Part shown: positions 1 through 8,434 of the stretch, in pieces
Layout of the letters: the number at the start of each line of letters is the position of its first letter
Position numbering within the stretch: the first letter of the stretch is position 1
DNA from: Pontibacter lucknowensis
GTDB taxonomy: Bacteria > Bacteroidota > Bacteroidia > Cytophagales > Hymenobacteraceae
DNA length: 64,000 nt
Assembly (NCBI RefSeq): GCF_900156415.1
Contig: NZ_FTNM01000001.1
Coordinates: 1 to 64,000 of the forward strand
Direction of reading: 5' to 3'
The notes under the pieces: generated by a model
Told to the model about the DNA's origin: nothing
What the model saw: only the letters and a program-made list of their open reading frames with translations
Databases searched by the model: none
Translations under genes and position numbers: made by a program

Positions 1-88
<88 letters not shown>

Positions 89-246
89 AGTGTTTTACTT
101 TTCAGACTGCCCAAGGCAGCCAATGTGTCCGTTCGACCCGCGGCCCTTTCCTTTAATAATTCTCTCGAATTGACGCGGTGGGAATCCGAAGATTCGCCCG
201 CGCGGATGTACCTATCTTGTTTTTCTTTTTCTGTCTCAACAATCTC

Positions 247-302
247 TCAAAGAACTTTTCGGAAGACTTTTTCTTCCGTTAGACGCTTTACTGTTTAAAG
301 CG
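247..302 (-). promoter_or_regulatory. rRNA leader: boxA-like element and two hairpins
   Basis: Between the last promoter and the 16S 5' end, the minus strand holds GTTCTTTGA (247-255), which resembles the boxA antitermination element of rRNA leaders. Just upstream are two small inverted repeats, CGGAAG/CTTCCG (260-278) and CGCTTTA/TAAAGCG (284-302). The boxA reading is an inference from sequence similarity and position; the hairpins could also be RNase III type processing structures. Confidence 0.5.
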
Positions 303-349
303 TGTGTTGCTTGTGTTTCCGTAACAACCTGTTGTTGTTTTTCGGTGTG

Positions 350-379
350 CAAAGGTCGGAAAAACTTTCCGAATCCCAA
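350..379 (-). promoter_or_regulatory. rrn promoter P1 (proximal)
   Basis: Read on the minus strand, a -33 TTG (377-379) and a -7-like GACCTTTG (350-357) are separated by exactly 19 bp. The -7 box deviates from TAnnTTTG only at its first base. Transcription would start near 343 and run about 255 nt to the 16S 5' end. Confidence 0.7.
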
Positions 380-478
380 GCAAAATCTCAATCTTTTTTT
401 TCTCTTCTTTTCGGTTCGTTTAACCGATCAGCACTCTTTTTTTTCCGGCTTTCGAACCCTTCGCCTCGGAGCGGGTTG

Positions 479-508
479 CAAAGGTAAGAAGATTTTTTAA
501 ATCCGCAA
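479..508 (-). promoter_or_regulatory. rrn promoter P2
   Basis: A perfect Bacteroidota sigma-A promoter on the minus strand: TTG at 506-508, 19-bp spacer, TACCTTTG at 479-486. It is the second of four equally built promoters in tandem upstream of the 16S gene. Confidence 0.85.
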
Positions 509-590
509 TAACCTGGCAAAACTTTTTTTCCTTTTTCCTGCGGCCCCTGTTAGGAGCCTTCCGGAATCCGTTTCATTTCGAAGCGGGCTG

Positions 591-620
591 CAAAGGTAAG
601 CAGATCTTTTCAACCTGCAA
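591..620 (-). promoter_or_regulatory. rrn promoter P3
   Basis: A perfect Bacteroidota sigma-A promoter on the minus strand: TTG at 618-620, 19-bp spacer, TACCTTTG at 591-598. It shares flanking sequence with P2 (a GCAAAGGTAAG context and a following CAAA..TTTTTTT tract), suggesting duplication. Confidence 0.85.
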
Positions 621-739
621 GCCCCAAGGCAAAGTTTTTTTTCAGTCTTTATTTCCAGTGCGTCGCCTCTCAACTTTGACACCGGTGGCCGCCCTGCCGG
701 CTGCCCTCTTTCCCGACCCGTTGTACCGTGTTGGGAGTG

Positions 740-769
740 CAAAGGTCGCAATAGTTTCCGAATCCGCAA
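740..769 (-). promoter_or_regulatory. rrn promoter P4 (distal)
   Basis: On the minus strand, TTG at 767-769, a 19-bp spacer and GACCTTTG at 740-747. It shares the first-base deviation and the TTTCCGAATCC flank with P1, so P1/P4 and P2/P3 form two look-alike pairs. Confidence 0.7.
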
Positions 770-1107
770 GGGGGCAGATCTACCTTTGTGCCCTCTCCCC
801 CGCAGGTTCCGCCTAAGTGCCTGAGGCGCACGGCGAATAATTTCAAAAAAACTTTCGGGTTTTTGTACTCAACCCGTGAATGCTCTTTTATACCTATCAA
901 GTGATGGTGCTACGTGTGCATTTGCCCTTGGTAATCCTCACTCTTTCCTAGCTTTTCAACTAGCGGCTTTTGATTAACATATATCAATGCTTCACAAGTT
1001 CCTTGACTATTCAGTTTTTATTAATCTTTCTTTTGCTGACTTCTATATCAGATATTTGATTTTATCCATTTGCAGTTTTCCATATCTCTATGCTTTTTTA
1101 TTACCCT
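770..1107. other. Gene-free region upstream of the rrn promoters
   Basis: No coding region or RNA gene is recognised. The part nearest P4 is GC-rich; from about 900 on it becomes AT-rich up to the purA terminator. It could contain UP-like or Fis-like control sequence for the rRNA promoters, but nothing specific can be pointed to. Confidence 0.4.
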
Positions 1108-1157
1108 AAAACGAGAGAAGGCTTCATTCTATTTAGAATGAAGCCTTCTCTCGTTTT
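1108..1157 (-). terminator. Terminator downstream of purA
   Basis: A perfect 23-bp inverted repeat (1108-1130 and 1135-1157) with a 4-nt loop and A/T ends on both sides. It lies 16 bp after the purA stop, so it should end the rel-fur-STAS-purA transcript. Its symmetry makes it bidirectional, also insulating the rRNA promoter region. Confidence 0.93.
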
Positions 1158-1173
1158 ATACTTGTCTGCTATA

Positions 1174-2457
1174 TTATACGCTGGTCTTTTCTCTTCTCAG
1201 AGTGCTCTTTCTATCTGGCCCCACTGATGCGATTGTGATAGGTACTTCCAAGTGCTTCTCCAGGAAAGTCATATAATTGTTGAATGCTTCTGGAAGTGCT
1301 TCCACTGTATCAATTTGATTCAGGTCTACTTTCCAGCCTGGCAGTTCTTCATAGATCGGCTCTATGCTTTCGGTATCCAGTGAGTGTGGTAATTGGTCGG
1401 TTATCTCTCCTGATGCCAATTTATAATGCGTACACACCTTTATGGTATCGAACTCTGTCAGCACATCAGCTTTCATCATGTTCAGTTGGGTAACCCCATT
1501 CAGCATGATTGAATACTTCAAACTTGGCAAATCTACCCAACCGCAGCGACGCGGACGTCCGGTTGTAGAACCAAATTCATTCCCTGCTTTTCTGATTTGA
1601 TCACCTACTTCATCCAGCAACTCTGTAGGGAATGGTCCACTACCTACCCGGGTGCAGTATGCTTTAAAGATACCGTATACCTCTCCTATATATCGTGGGG
1701 CTACACCTAGTCCTGTACAGGCGCCAGCCACCAAGGTAGTAGATGATGTAACAAATGGATATGTGCCAAAGTCAACATCCAGCAGTGAACCCTGAGCTCC
1801 TTCTGCCAGTACACGCTTGCCGTTTTTCAAGGCTTCGTTAATCATGTACTCACTATCAACCAGCTTAAGTGTACGGAGATAGTCAACTGCTTCAAAGAAT
1901 GCCTGCTCCTGCTCTCCAAGTTCTAAGGTCTGTCCATAGAACTCCACTGTCTTACGGTGACGATCCACCAGCTTGTTATAACGATCCTGAAAATCCTCAG
2001 CCAGTATATCGCCTATGCGTAAACCTACTCTGCCAATCTTATCCTGGTAAGTAGGTCCTATACCTTTTAGTGTAGAACCGATCTTACCTGAACCAAGTGC
2101 TTCTTCCGAAACTCTGTCAAGCACTTTATGTGATGGCAGGATGAGCGACGCTTTTTTAGAAATGAACAGATTCTGGGCTGCATCTACGCCGCGGTCCTGT
2201 AGTTTCTGCATTTCGGTGCGGAAAACGATCGGATCCAGCACAACACCATTGCCAATGATATTCTGAATATGCGAGTGAAAAATACCAGAAGGGATCTGGT
2301 GAAGCACGTGCTTGGTGCCTTCGAATTCGAGTGTGTGTCCAGCATTAGGGCCTCCCTGGAAACGGGCCACAATGTCATAGGTAGGAGCCAGTACGTCGAC
2401 GATTTTGCCTTTGCCTTCGTCGCCCCACTGCAGACCTATAAGTATGTCAACTGCCAT
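1174..2457 (-). CDS. purA: Adenylosuccinate synthetase
   Basis: Makes adenylosuccinate from IMP, aspartate and GTP, the first step of the AMP branch of purine synthesis, in the cytoplasm. The 427-residue length is normal for the family. The N-terminal GTP loop GDEGKGK is at residues 12-18 with catalytic Asp13, and catalytic His41 sits in NAGHT, the same numbering as E. coli; the GSTTGRPRRCGW signature is near residue 297. It is the last gene of a minus-strand run rel-fur-STAS-purA, 7 bp after the STAS gene and followed by a strong terminator. PurA is a known (p)ppGpp-inhibited enzyme in other bacteria, which makes its linkage to rel notable. Confidence 0.97.
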   Translation of the reverse strand: MAVDILIGLQWGDEGKGKIVDVLAPTYDIVARFQGGPNAGHTLEFEGTKHVLHQIPSGIFHSHIQNIIGNGVVLDPIVFRTEMQKLQDRGVDAAQNLFISKKASLILPSHKVLDRVSEEALGSGKIGSTLKGIGPTYQDKIGRVGLRIGDILAEDFQDRYNKLVDRHRKTVEFYGQTLELGEQEQAFFEAVDYLRTLKLVDSEYMINEALKNGKRVLAEGAQGSLLDVDFGTYPFVTSSTTLVAGACTGLGVAPRYIGEVYGIFKAYCTRVGSGPFPTELLDEVGDQIRKAGNEFGSTTGRPRRCGWVDLPSLKYSIMLNGVTQLNMMKADVLTEFDTIKVCTHYKLASGEITDQLPHSLDTESIEPIYEELPGWKVDLNQIDTVEALPEAFNNYMTFLEKHLEVPITIASVGPDRKSTLRREKTSV

Positions 2458-2464
2458 TTATGAG

Positions 2465-2815
2465 TTAGTAAATTGATTCCTTTAAGAATTGCGCTGCGAA
2501 GTTATCATTTTCTGCGATGGTAAAAATGGCATTGAGCTTCGTAACGATCAAAAGTTTGCGAATGTGGTCGGACGGCTTGATCAAAACAAGCTCTCCCCCT
2601 CTATTGCGAAACTTTGTAAGAAGTGAAACCAGCACCCCCATCCCGCTACTGTCCATGAAACGAACATTGGAGAGGTCTACAGCGCACAACAATACTTTAT
2701 TTTCCACTTGCTCCTCAGCAACGGCCATCAGCCTCTGGGTGTCAGGCCCTGCCACGAGGTCACCTTCCAGTCTGATGAACAGGACATCATCCTTTAGTTC
2801 TGTCTGATACTTCAT
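2465..2815 (-). CDS. STAS-domain protein (anti-sigma factor antagonist family)
   Basis: A 116-residue single STAS domain, like SpoIIAA/RsbV-type anti-anti-sigma factors. The phosphorylatable serine motif DSSGMG is present (Ser56 by this start). The ATG at 2813-2815 was chosen because the STAS fold begins directly there; an upstream in-frame ATG at 2863 would add 16 residues and deepen the overlap with fur. With the chosen start it overlaps the fur end by 29 bp and lies 7 bp before purA, so it is probably translated from the same message. No partner kinase, phosphatase or sigma factor is adjacent, so its target is unknown. Confidence 0.85.
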   Translation of the reverse strand: MKYQTELKDDVLFIRLEGDLVAGPDTQRLMAVAEEQVENKVLLCAVDLSNVRFMDSSGMGVLVSLLTKFRNRGGELVLIKPSDHIRKLLIVTKLNAIFTIAENDNFAAQFLKESIY

Positions 2816-3287
2816 GCTGTTGTTCAGTTGCTTTTTTGGCGCGGCAATCGCCGCATACCCCATAAAGATTAAGGGAATGGTGCAAGATATGAAAATTTAG
2901 AAGGTCCCCCACCATGGTCTGTATATTATGGATGCGAGGATCGCAAAACTCCACCACTTTGTGACACTCGGTGCAGATTACGTGGTCGTGCTGTCGGTAG
3001 CCGTACGATTTTTCGTACTGTGCCAGGTTGCGGCCAAACTGGTGCTTGCTTACCAGGTCATTCTCTACTAATAGGTCGAGGGTGTTATACACGGTGGCCC
3101 GGCTTACACGGTAGTTCTTATTTTTCATGCTGATGTAGAGTGATTCCACATCAAAGTGCCCTGAGCGGGAGTAAATCTCTTCCAGGATGGCATAGCGCTC
3201 CGGTGTTTTGCGAAGCCCCTTGCTCTCCAGGTATGCCGTAAAAATTTTCTTTACTTCTTCTATTCTATTCTGCTGGTCTACTGCCAT
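2787..3287 (-). CDS. Fur-family transcriptional regulator
   Basis: A 166-residue metal-dependent repressor with an N-terminal winged helix (about 10-90; recognition region [14 protein letters not shown] at 60-73) and a C-terminal dimerisation domain. The structural zinc site is intact: Cys105/Cys108 (CTEC) and Cys145/Cys148 (CGDC). A histidine-rich region HDHV at 100-103 and HILHH at 133-137 fits the regulatory metal site. Whether it senses iron, zinc or peroxide (Fur, Zur or PerR) cannot be told from sequence. It lies 35 bp after rel and overlaps the STAS gene. Confidence 0.93.
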   Translation of the reverse strand: MAVDQQNRIEEVKKIFTAYLESKGLRKTPERYAILEEIYSRSGHFDVESLYISMKNKNYRVSRATVYNTLDLLVENDLVSKHQFGRNLAQYEKSYGYRQHDHVICTECHKVVEFCDPRIHNIQTMVGDLLNFHILHHSLNLYGVCGDCRAKKATEQQHEVSDRTKG

Positions 3288-3322
3288 GATTTTTCTCTCT
3301 TATATATAATAGGTGTAGTGGC

Positions 3323-5518
3323 TCAGTCGAATCGCTCGACCGTTAGCACACCTGTTACCTTACCCATGCGCTGAATCAGTTTGTCCAGGTGGCCGGTGTC
3401 ATTTACAAAAACCATAATATTCCCCTCAAAGATTCCATCATGCGAATCGATTGTGATCGAGCGCATGTTTACCCGAAGACTGTTCGAGATGATACGGGTC
3501 AGGTCATTGACCAGGCCCACGCGGTCTGTACCCTTAATCCGTATACCTGCCAAGAAGGCCAGCTCTTTCTGATCGGTCCATTTGGCTTTGATAATACGGT
3601 TGCCGTAGTTAGACATCAGCTCTATGCCTTTCTTACAGTTGGTGCGGTGGATCTCGATACCGTCTTCTTCTGACTCAAAGCCAAACACCTCGTCGCCAGG
3701 TATAGGGTTACAGCATGCTGCCACCTTATAATTCATGTTGGAAGTGTTCTCCCCAATCACAAGCATATCGGACGTAACACCCCGTATCTTCTGCACCTCC
3801 CGGTCAAAAGACTTGGGTTCGAGCATAGAGGCTCCCCGTTCTGCCTGTGCTGTAAAGATAACCTCTTTGATATTCTTAATATCTATATGTCCTGTCGCAA
3901 TGCGGTAATGCAGATCCTGTACCGATGGAATGTTAAAGAAAGCCAGCAATTTGTTCAGGTTGCCTTGCGTTTCGGGCACCTTCAGGTAGGCAAGGCGACG
4001 CTCCAGCATCATCTTGCCCTGCTCTGACTTGTTTTTACGCTCTTCACGCAGGTACTCCTTGATGCGCGATCGGGCTTTGGACGTTACCACATAGTCCAGC
4101 CACTCTTCATTCGGCTTTTGCTTCTGTGAGGTTAGGATCTCTACCTGGTCACCGTTGCGCAGCCTGAAGCTGAGCGGCACCAGTTTCTGGTTTACTTTCG
4201 CTCCAAGGCAGTGCAGGCCGATCTGAGAATGTATTTCAAATGCGAAGTCGAGTGCGGTAGCCCGGTCTGGCAGTATAAGCAGTTCCCCTTTGGGCGTAAA
4301 GACAAACACCTCCTCTACAAAAAGGTTTTTGCGGAACTCGTCCATAAATTCCAGTGCGTTGGCCGTGTTGTTCTCCAGCATGTCCCGCACTTTGTTTATC
4401 CACAGTTCCAGGCCTGATTCGCCCCCGCTGCCATCGCTCTTATACTTCCAGTGTGCCGCATAACCACGCTCGGCAATCTCGTCCATACGCTTGGTGCGTA
4501 TCTGCACCTCCACCCACTGCCCGGACTTACTCATAACAGTAGTGTGCAGCGACTCGTAACCGTTAGCCTTTGGGGTGTTCACCCAGTCACGCAGACGATC
4601 GGGGTTGGGCTGATAGAAGTCTGTTATAATTGAGTATACCTGCCAGCAGGCTGCCTTCTCATGTTCCAGCGGTACATCCAGCGTGATGCGGATGGCAAAC
4701 AGGTCGTAAATCTCCTCAAAGGTGATGTTCTGCTTTTTGATCTTCTTTAATATAGAGTAGATCGACTTAGGCCTGCCCTTGATGTTAAATTTAAACCCAT
4801 GCCGGCGCAGCTCTTCCTCTATAGGCGCAATGAAATCCTTGATAAACTTACCCCGGGCACTGCGGGTCTGTCGTATCTTGGTTGAAATGTCCTTATAGGT
4901 TTCAGTATCGGTATACTTCAGGTATAGGTCTTCCAGTTCAGACTTGATGGCATAAAGTCCCAGGCGGTGTGCCAGGGGCGCATACAGGTACATGGTTTCT
5001 GAAGCGATCTTGAGCTGCTTATGACGCGGCATGCTGTCGAGCGTACGCATGTTGTGCAAGCGGTCGGCCAGCTTGATCAGGATCACCCGTACGTCATCCG
5101 ACAATGTGAGCAGCATCTTCCGGAAGTTTTCGGCTTGCTGCGAGGTGCCATAGTCGAAAACACCGGATATTTTGGTCAGACCTTCGATGATCCGAGCCAC
5201 GCTGGTCCCAAACTCACGCTCAACTTCCTCTACCTCCATATCGGTATCCTCTACTACATCGTGCAGCAGAGCCGCCACAATAGAAGTAGTACCGAGCCCG
5301 ATTTCCTCGACCGCAATCTGTGCCACAGCCAATGGATGCAGAATGTAAGGTTCACCGGATTTACGGCGCATGTCTTTGTGCGCCTCAACGGATGTATTGA
5401 ATGCCTTCTTGATGATCTTGGCGTCGTTGTCCTTCAGGAAAGGCTTGGCGTGCCGAAGTAATCTGCGGTAGTGTCTAAGGATCTCTTTGCGTTCTGCTTC
5501 TGGATCGATCATGTTCAT
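3323..5518 (-). CDS. rel: Bifunctional (p)ppGpp synthetase/hydrolase (RelA/SpoT family)
   Basis: Long RSH enzyme of 731 residues that makes and degrades (p)ppGpp, the stringent-response alarmone. Domain order is visible: HD hydrolase (YILHPLAVAQ and ALLHDVVEDT, residues ~58-90, histidines and HD pair intact), synthetase (GRPKSIYSILKK near 250, then YDLFAIRI), TGS (about 400-460), a conserved helical/zinc-finger region with Cys pair AACCNPIPGD, and a C-terminal ACT domain (~655-731). Intact HD residues predict a bifunctional enzyme. It heads a minus-strand gene run with fur, STAS and purA. A -7 type TATATTTG is present on the minus strand at 5619-5626, about 100 bp upstream, without a good -33 TTG. 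Confidence 0.96.
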   Translation of the reverse strand: MNMIDPEAERKEILRHYRRLLRHAKPFLKDNDAKIIKKAFNTSVEAHKDMRRKSGEPYILHPLAVAQIAVEEIGLGTTSIVAALLHDVVEDTDMEVEEVEREFGTSVARIIEGLTKISGVFDYGTSQQAENFRKMLLTLSDDVRVILIKLADRLHNMRTLDSMPRHKQLKIASETMYLYAPLAHRLGLYAIKSELEDLYLKYTDTETYKDISTKIRQTRSARGKFIKDFIAPIEEELRRHGFKFNIKGRPKSIYSILKKIKKQNITFEEIYDLFAIRITLDVPLEHEKAACWQVYSIITDFYQPNPDRLRDWVNTPKANGYESLHTTVMSKSGQWVEVQIRTKRMDEIAERGYAAHWKYKSDGSGGESGLELWINKVRDMLENNTANALEFMDEFRKNLFVEEVFVFTPKGELLILPDRATALDFAFEIHSQIGLHCLGAKVNQKLVPLSFRLRNGDQVEILTSQKQKPNEEWLDYVVTSKARSRIKEYLREERKNKSEQGKMMLERRLAYLKVPETQGNLNKLLAFFNIPSVQDLHYRIATGHIDIKNIKEVIFTAQAERGASMLEPKSFDREVQKIRGVTSDMLVIGENTSNMNYKVAACCNPIPGDEVFGFESEEDGIEIHRTNCKKGIELMSNYGNRIIKAKWTDQKELAFLAGIRIKGTDRVGLVNDLTRIISNSLRVNMRSITIDSHDGIFEGNIMVFVNDTGHLDKLIQRMGKVTGVLTVERFD

Positions 5519-5759
5519 GCTAAAGCTAGAAAGTATTGGGTGTGCAAGCCAGTTGGGCTTGCCGCCATACTTATGCTACTGTTTATAAGTATAAGTGAGG
5601 CAGTGGCGTTTTAAGTTTCAAATATACATGAATATCCGCTTTCATACACACTGCGCCATGCGAATCGTGCAATTTACTGATGCTGAACCACTAAGCGCTT
5701 ACACGCTGTACTGGCTGAGAAAAAGAAGAAAAAATATTCGCTTTTTTTAAGCCGGCCTC

Positions 5760-5789
5760 TTGCATTTAAAATTAGCGTTCGTAAATTTG
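5760..5789 (+). promoter_or_regulatory. Promoter of tRNA-Leu
   Basis: A perfect Bacteroidota sigma-A promoter: TTG at 5760-5762, 19-bp spacer, TAAATTTG at 5782-5789. The predicted start is about 20 nt before the mature tRNA 5' end. Confidence 0.88.
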
Positions 5790-5815
5790 CACCATCATTA
5801 CAAACAAGCACACAT

Positions 5816-5897
5816 GCGGATGTGGCGAAATTGGTAGACGCACTAGACTTAGGATCTAGCGCTGCGAGGCATGGGGGTTCGAGTCCCTCCATCCGCA
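5816..5897 (+). tRNA. tRNA-Leu (anticodon UAG)
   Basis: An 82-nt tRNA with a 7-bp acceptor stem GCGGATG/CATCCGC, D arm with TTGGTAGACGC, anticodon stem CTAGA/TCTAG with loop CTTAGGA (anticodon TAG), a long class II variable arm and the T loop GTTCGAGTC. The discriminator is A, as needed for leucine. The 3' CCA is not encoded. It has its own promoter and is followed by a hairpin terminator, so it appears to be a single-gene unit. Confidence 0.98.
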
Positions 5898-5905
5898 CAC
5901 AAACG

Positions 5906-5940
5906 AAACCCTCAACAGCCCATGTTGGGGGTTTGTTTTT
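5906..5940 (+). terminator. Terminator after tRNA-Leu
   Basis: A 12-bp inverted repeat (5906-5917 and 5923-5934, one G-U pair in RNA) with a 5-nt loop followed by GTTTTT. It lies 9 nt after the tRNA and separates it from tig. Confidence 0.88.
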
Positions 5941-5973
5941 ACTAGATGTATCATCAATAAATTTTTGTAAGCC

Positions 5974-7293
5974 TTGAATATTACATTAAATCAAACCGAC
6001 GGCACTAACGCGCAACTGAAGGTAGTCCTTGAAGAGGCAGACTATGCTCCACAGGTTGAGCAGCAAGTAAAAGAATTCAGCAAGAAAGCCCAGATCAAAG
6101 GCTTCAGACCTGGTAAAGTGCCTGCCGGCCTTATCAAGAAGATGTATGGCAAGAGCATACTGGTTGAGTCTATCAACAAACTTCTTCAGGAGGAGATCTC
6201 TAAGTATATCAAGGATAACGATGTAAAACTGCTGGGCGAGCCACTTCCGGAGCCAAGCCAGGAAAACATTGACTGGGATAACCAGAAAGAGTTCGAATTC
6301 ACGTATGCTGTTGGCCTGCTGCCAGACTTCAACCTTCCGCTTGATAAAAGCGTAGAGGGTTACACTGTAGAGCTGGACCAGACAACGGTAGATGAGGCTT
6401 ACGAAAACCTGAAACGCCAATTTGGCAAGACCACCAACCCGGAGACTTCTGAAGAGGGTGACTTTATCTACGGTGACCTGAAGCAAGTAGAAGGCGAATT
6501 TGAGTCTAAGACGCTTATCCCTACAAACCGTGTAGTAGAAGGTAAAGATCAGTTCATGGGTGTTAAAGCCGGTGACGTGATCCGCTTCGATATCCGCAAG
6601 GCATTTGGTGACGACAACAGCGCGCTGGCCCATGTAACTGGCATGAGCAAAGATGTGGTAGCTGACCTGAACGGTGAATTCGAATTCACTGTAGAGAAAA
6701 TCAACCGCACTGAGGCTGCTGAATTGAACCAGGAGCTGTTTGACAAACTGTTCGGTAAGGACGAAGTGAAGACGGAAGAAGAGTTCGACGCTAAGATCCG
6801 CGAAACGATCAAGGAGAACTACGACCGTGAAGCTGACAACCTGCTGTACCGCAATATTATTGATACTTTGGTTGACAACGTAGAGGTAGAACTTCCAAAC
6901 GAGTTCTTCAAGCGTTGGCTGCAAGTGACTAACGAAGGTCGCCTGACGACGGAGCAGATTGAGGAGAACTTCGATAAGTATCTGAAGGAGCTGAAGTGGT
7001 CCATGATCAAGAACAAGGTGGTAGAGGAGAACGAGCTGAAAGTAACCAACGAAGAGGTGGTGAACAGCACGAAAGAGAAGATGTTGGCCCAGTTCAATAT
7101 GCCAGAAGTTCCAGAGGAACTGGTAGAGAGCATGAATAACTATGCTAACCAGTATCTGCAGCAGGACAATGGCCGTAACTACATTAATGAGTACGAGCAA
7201 CTGCTGGCCGAGAAGGTGCTCGCTAAACTAAAAGAGACGATGACTGTTGTAGAGAAGACAATCTCTACAGAGGACTTCAAAAACCTGTCGTAA
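5974..7293 (+). CDS. tig: Trigger factor
   Basis: Ribosome-associated chaperone and prolyl isomerase of 439 residues. The N-terminal ribosome-binding domain with the signature GFRPGKVP (residues 43-50) is clear; a divergent PPIase-like middle and a helical C-terminal chaperone domain follow, as is usual for Bacteroidota. The start is TTG at 5974: an in-frame TAA lies only 6 bp upstream and the first in-frame ATG is more than 50 codons inside the conserved ribosome-binding domain, so TTG is effectively forced. It stands upstream of clpP and clpX, a common chaperone-protease order. Confidence 0.95.
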   Translation: MNITLNQTDGTNAQLKVVLEEADYAPQVEQQVKEFSKKAQIKGFRPGKVPAGLIKKMYGKSILVESINKLLQEEISKYIKDNDVKLLGEPLPEPSQENIDWDNQKEFEFTYAVGLLPDFNLPLDKSVEGYTVELDQTTVDEAYENLKRQFGKTTNPETSEEGDFIYGDLKQVEGEFESKTLIPTNRVVEGKDQFMGVKAGDVIRFDIRKAFGDDNSALAHVTGMSKDVVADLNGEFEFTVEKINRTEAAELNQELFDKLFGKDEVKTEEEFDAKIRETIKENYDREADNLLYRNIIDTLVDNVEVELPNEFFKRWLQVTNEGRLTTEQIEENFDKYLKELKWSMIKNKVVEENELKVTNEEVVNSTKEKMLAQFNMPEVPEELVESMNNYANQYLQQDNGRNYINEYEQLLAEKVLAKLKETMTVVEKTISTEDFKNLS

Positions 7294-7319
7294 TAAGAAC
7301 GATTTATAATATTTAACTT

Positions 7320-7350
7320 AAAAAGTCCTTTATTATTTAAAGGACTTTTT
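7320..7350 (+). terminator. Terminator after tig
   Basis: An inverted repeat AAAAAGTCCTTTA (7320-7332) and TAAAGGACTTTTT (7338-7350) with a 5-nt loop and following T run. It should end the tig transcript. Confidence 0.85.
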
Positions 7351-7358
7351 TATTTTTG
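7351..7358 (+). promoter_or_regulatory. Probable clpP promoter -7 box
   Basis: TATTTTTG fits TAnnTTTG and directly follows the tig terminator, 23 bp before the clpP start. The base triplet at the -33 position is TTT, not TTG, so only the -7 half is convincing. Confidence 0.5.
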
Positions 7359-7381
7359 ACCAAACCGTAAATCTAAACAAG

Positions 7382-8083
7382 ATGATGTTTAACAAAGACG
7401 AGTTCCGGAAATTTGCCGTAAAGGGCCAGGGCATGAGCGGCCTGGGCGTAGATCAATATATTAGCCATGTAGAAGGCAGAGCGATGCATACCATCGAGAG
7501 CATGACGCGTTCTGTCATTGAGGAACGTCCCACGAACTTCCGTGAGATCGACGTGTTCTCGCGCCTGATCATGGACCGTATCATTTTCCTGGGTACACAG
7601 GTGGATGACTTCATTGCCAACATCATTACAGCCCAGTTGCTGTTCCTCGAGTCGGCTGACGCGAAGAAGGATATCCTGCTTTATATCAACAGCCCGGGTG
7701 GGTCCGTATACGCCGGCCTTGGCATCTATGACACCATGCAGTATGTAAACCCTGATGTAGCGACGATCTGTACAGGCCTGGCTGCCTCGATGGGTGCCGT
7801 ACTGCTGGCAGGTGGGGCCAAGAACAAGCGCTCTGCCCTACCGCACTCCCGCATTATGATTCACCAGCCAATGGGCGGTGCGCAGGGCCAGGCTTCAGAT
7901 ATCGAGATCACAGCGCGTGAGATCCTGAAGCTGAAAAAGGAGCTATACGAAATTCTGGCTGAGCACTCCGGCAAGTCATACCAGGAGGTATACGACAACT
8001 CCGATCGTGATTATTGGATGAAAGCAGAGGAAGCGAAAGAATACGGTCTGATTGACGAGGTATTGCACCGCAAGAAAGAGTAA
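7382..8083 (+). CDS. clpP: ATP-dependent Clp protease proteolytic subunit
   Basis: Serine peptidase that forms the tetradecameric chamber of ClpXP. The catalytic triad is visible and correctly spaced: Ser136 (GLAASMGA), His161 (MIHQPMGG) and Asp210 (NSDRD). The 233-residue length is about 30 more than E. coli ClpP because of a longer N-terminal propeptide-like segment, normal for Bacteroidota. Its partner clpX follows 351 bp downstream, with a terminator between them. Confidence 0.97.
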   Translation: MMFNKDEFRKFAVKGQGMSGLGVDQYISHVEGRAMHTIESMTRSVIEERPTNFREIDVFSRLIMDRIIFLGTQVDDFIANIITAQLLFLESADAKKDILLYINSPGGSVYAGLGIYDTMQYVNPDVATICTGLAASMGAVLLAGGAKNKRSALPHSRIMIHQPMGGAQGQASDIEITAREILKLKKELYEILAEHSGKSYQEVYDNSDRDYWMKAEEAKEYGLIDEVLHRKKE

Positions 8084-8105
8084 GTATCCTCAAAACAACA
8101 TTTGA

Positions 8106-8152
8106 CAGCAAAGCCCATCCTGTACCCAGGTATGGGCTTTGCTGTTTTATTT
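8106..8152 (+). terminator. Terminator after clpP
   Basis: A 13-bp perfect inverted repeat (8106-8118 and 8132-8144) with a 13-nt loop, followed by TTTTATTT. It lies 23 bp after the clpP stop. Confidence 0.87.
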
Positions 8153-8434
8153 AGCAAGAAAGAATTGTACCGTAATCATACATGTTCCTGCAGGTCAAAC
8201 TCTGCTCAAAAATTTATCAACATGGGTTTGTGGACAGCTTAAGTCTTTAAACAACTGTAAAACAGCACTTTAAACCAAGATACAGTAATAGCAATTTTTT
8301 AATTTATGGTTACTTTTTATAACCATATCAACATTTTAGAGATTAAAATACTACCTTAGTAAGGTTTCAATTTTGTACCTTTGCTTTTGAATTACACCCG
8401 CGAGGGCCAAAAAATCTTCTGAACAAACTTTTTT
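8153..8434 (+). promoter_or_regulatory. AT-rich clpX upstream region with a -7 box
   Basis: A 280-bp AT-rich spacer between the clpP terminator and clpX. TACCTTTG at 8376-8383 fits the -7 consensus, but the -33 position reads CTT instead of TTG. Nothing else (no RNA gene, no ORF) is recognised. Confidence 0.5.

Noticed and set aside
5674..5898. Minus-strand frame over the tRNA-Leu gene
   Set aside because: It runs through the tRNA and its promoter and is a chance frame.
5986..7200. A 404-codon open frame antisense to trigger factor
   Set aside because: The sense frame is clearly tig; the long antisense frame follows from codon usage and has no recognisable domain.
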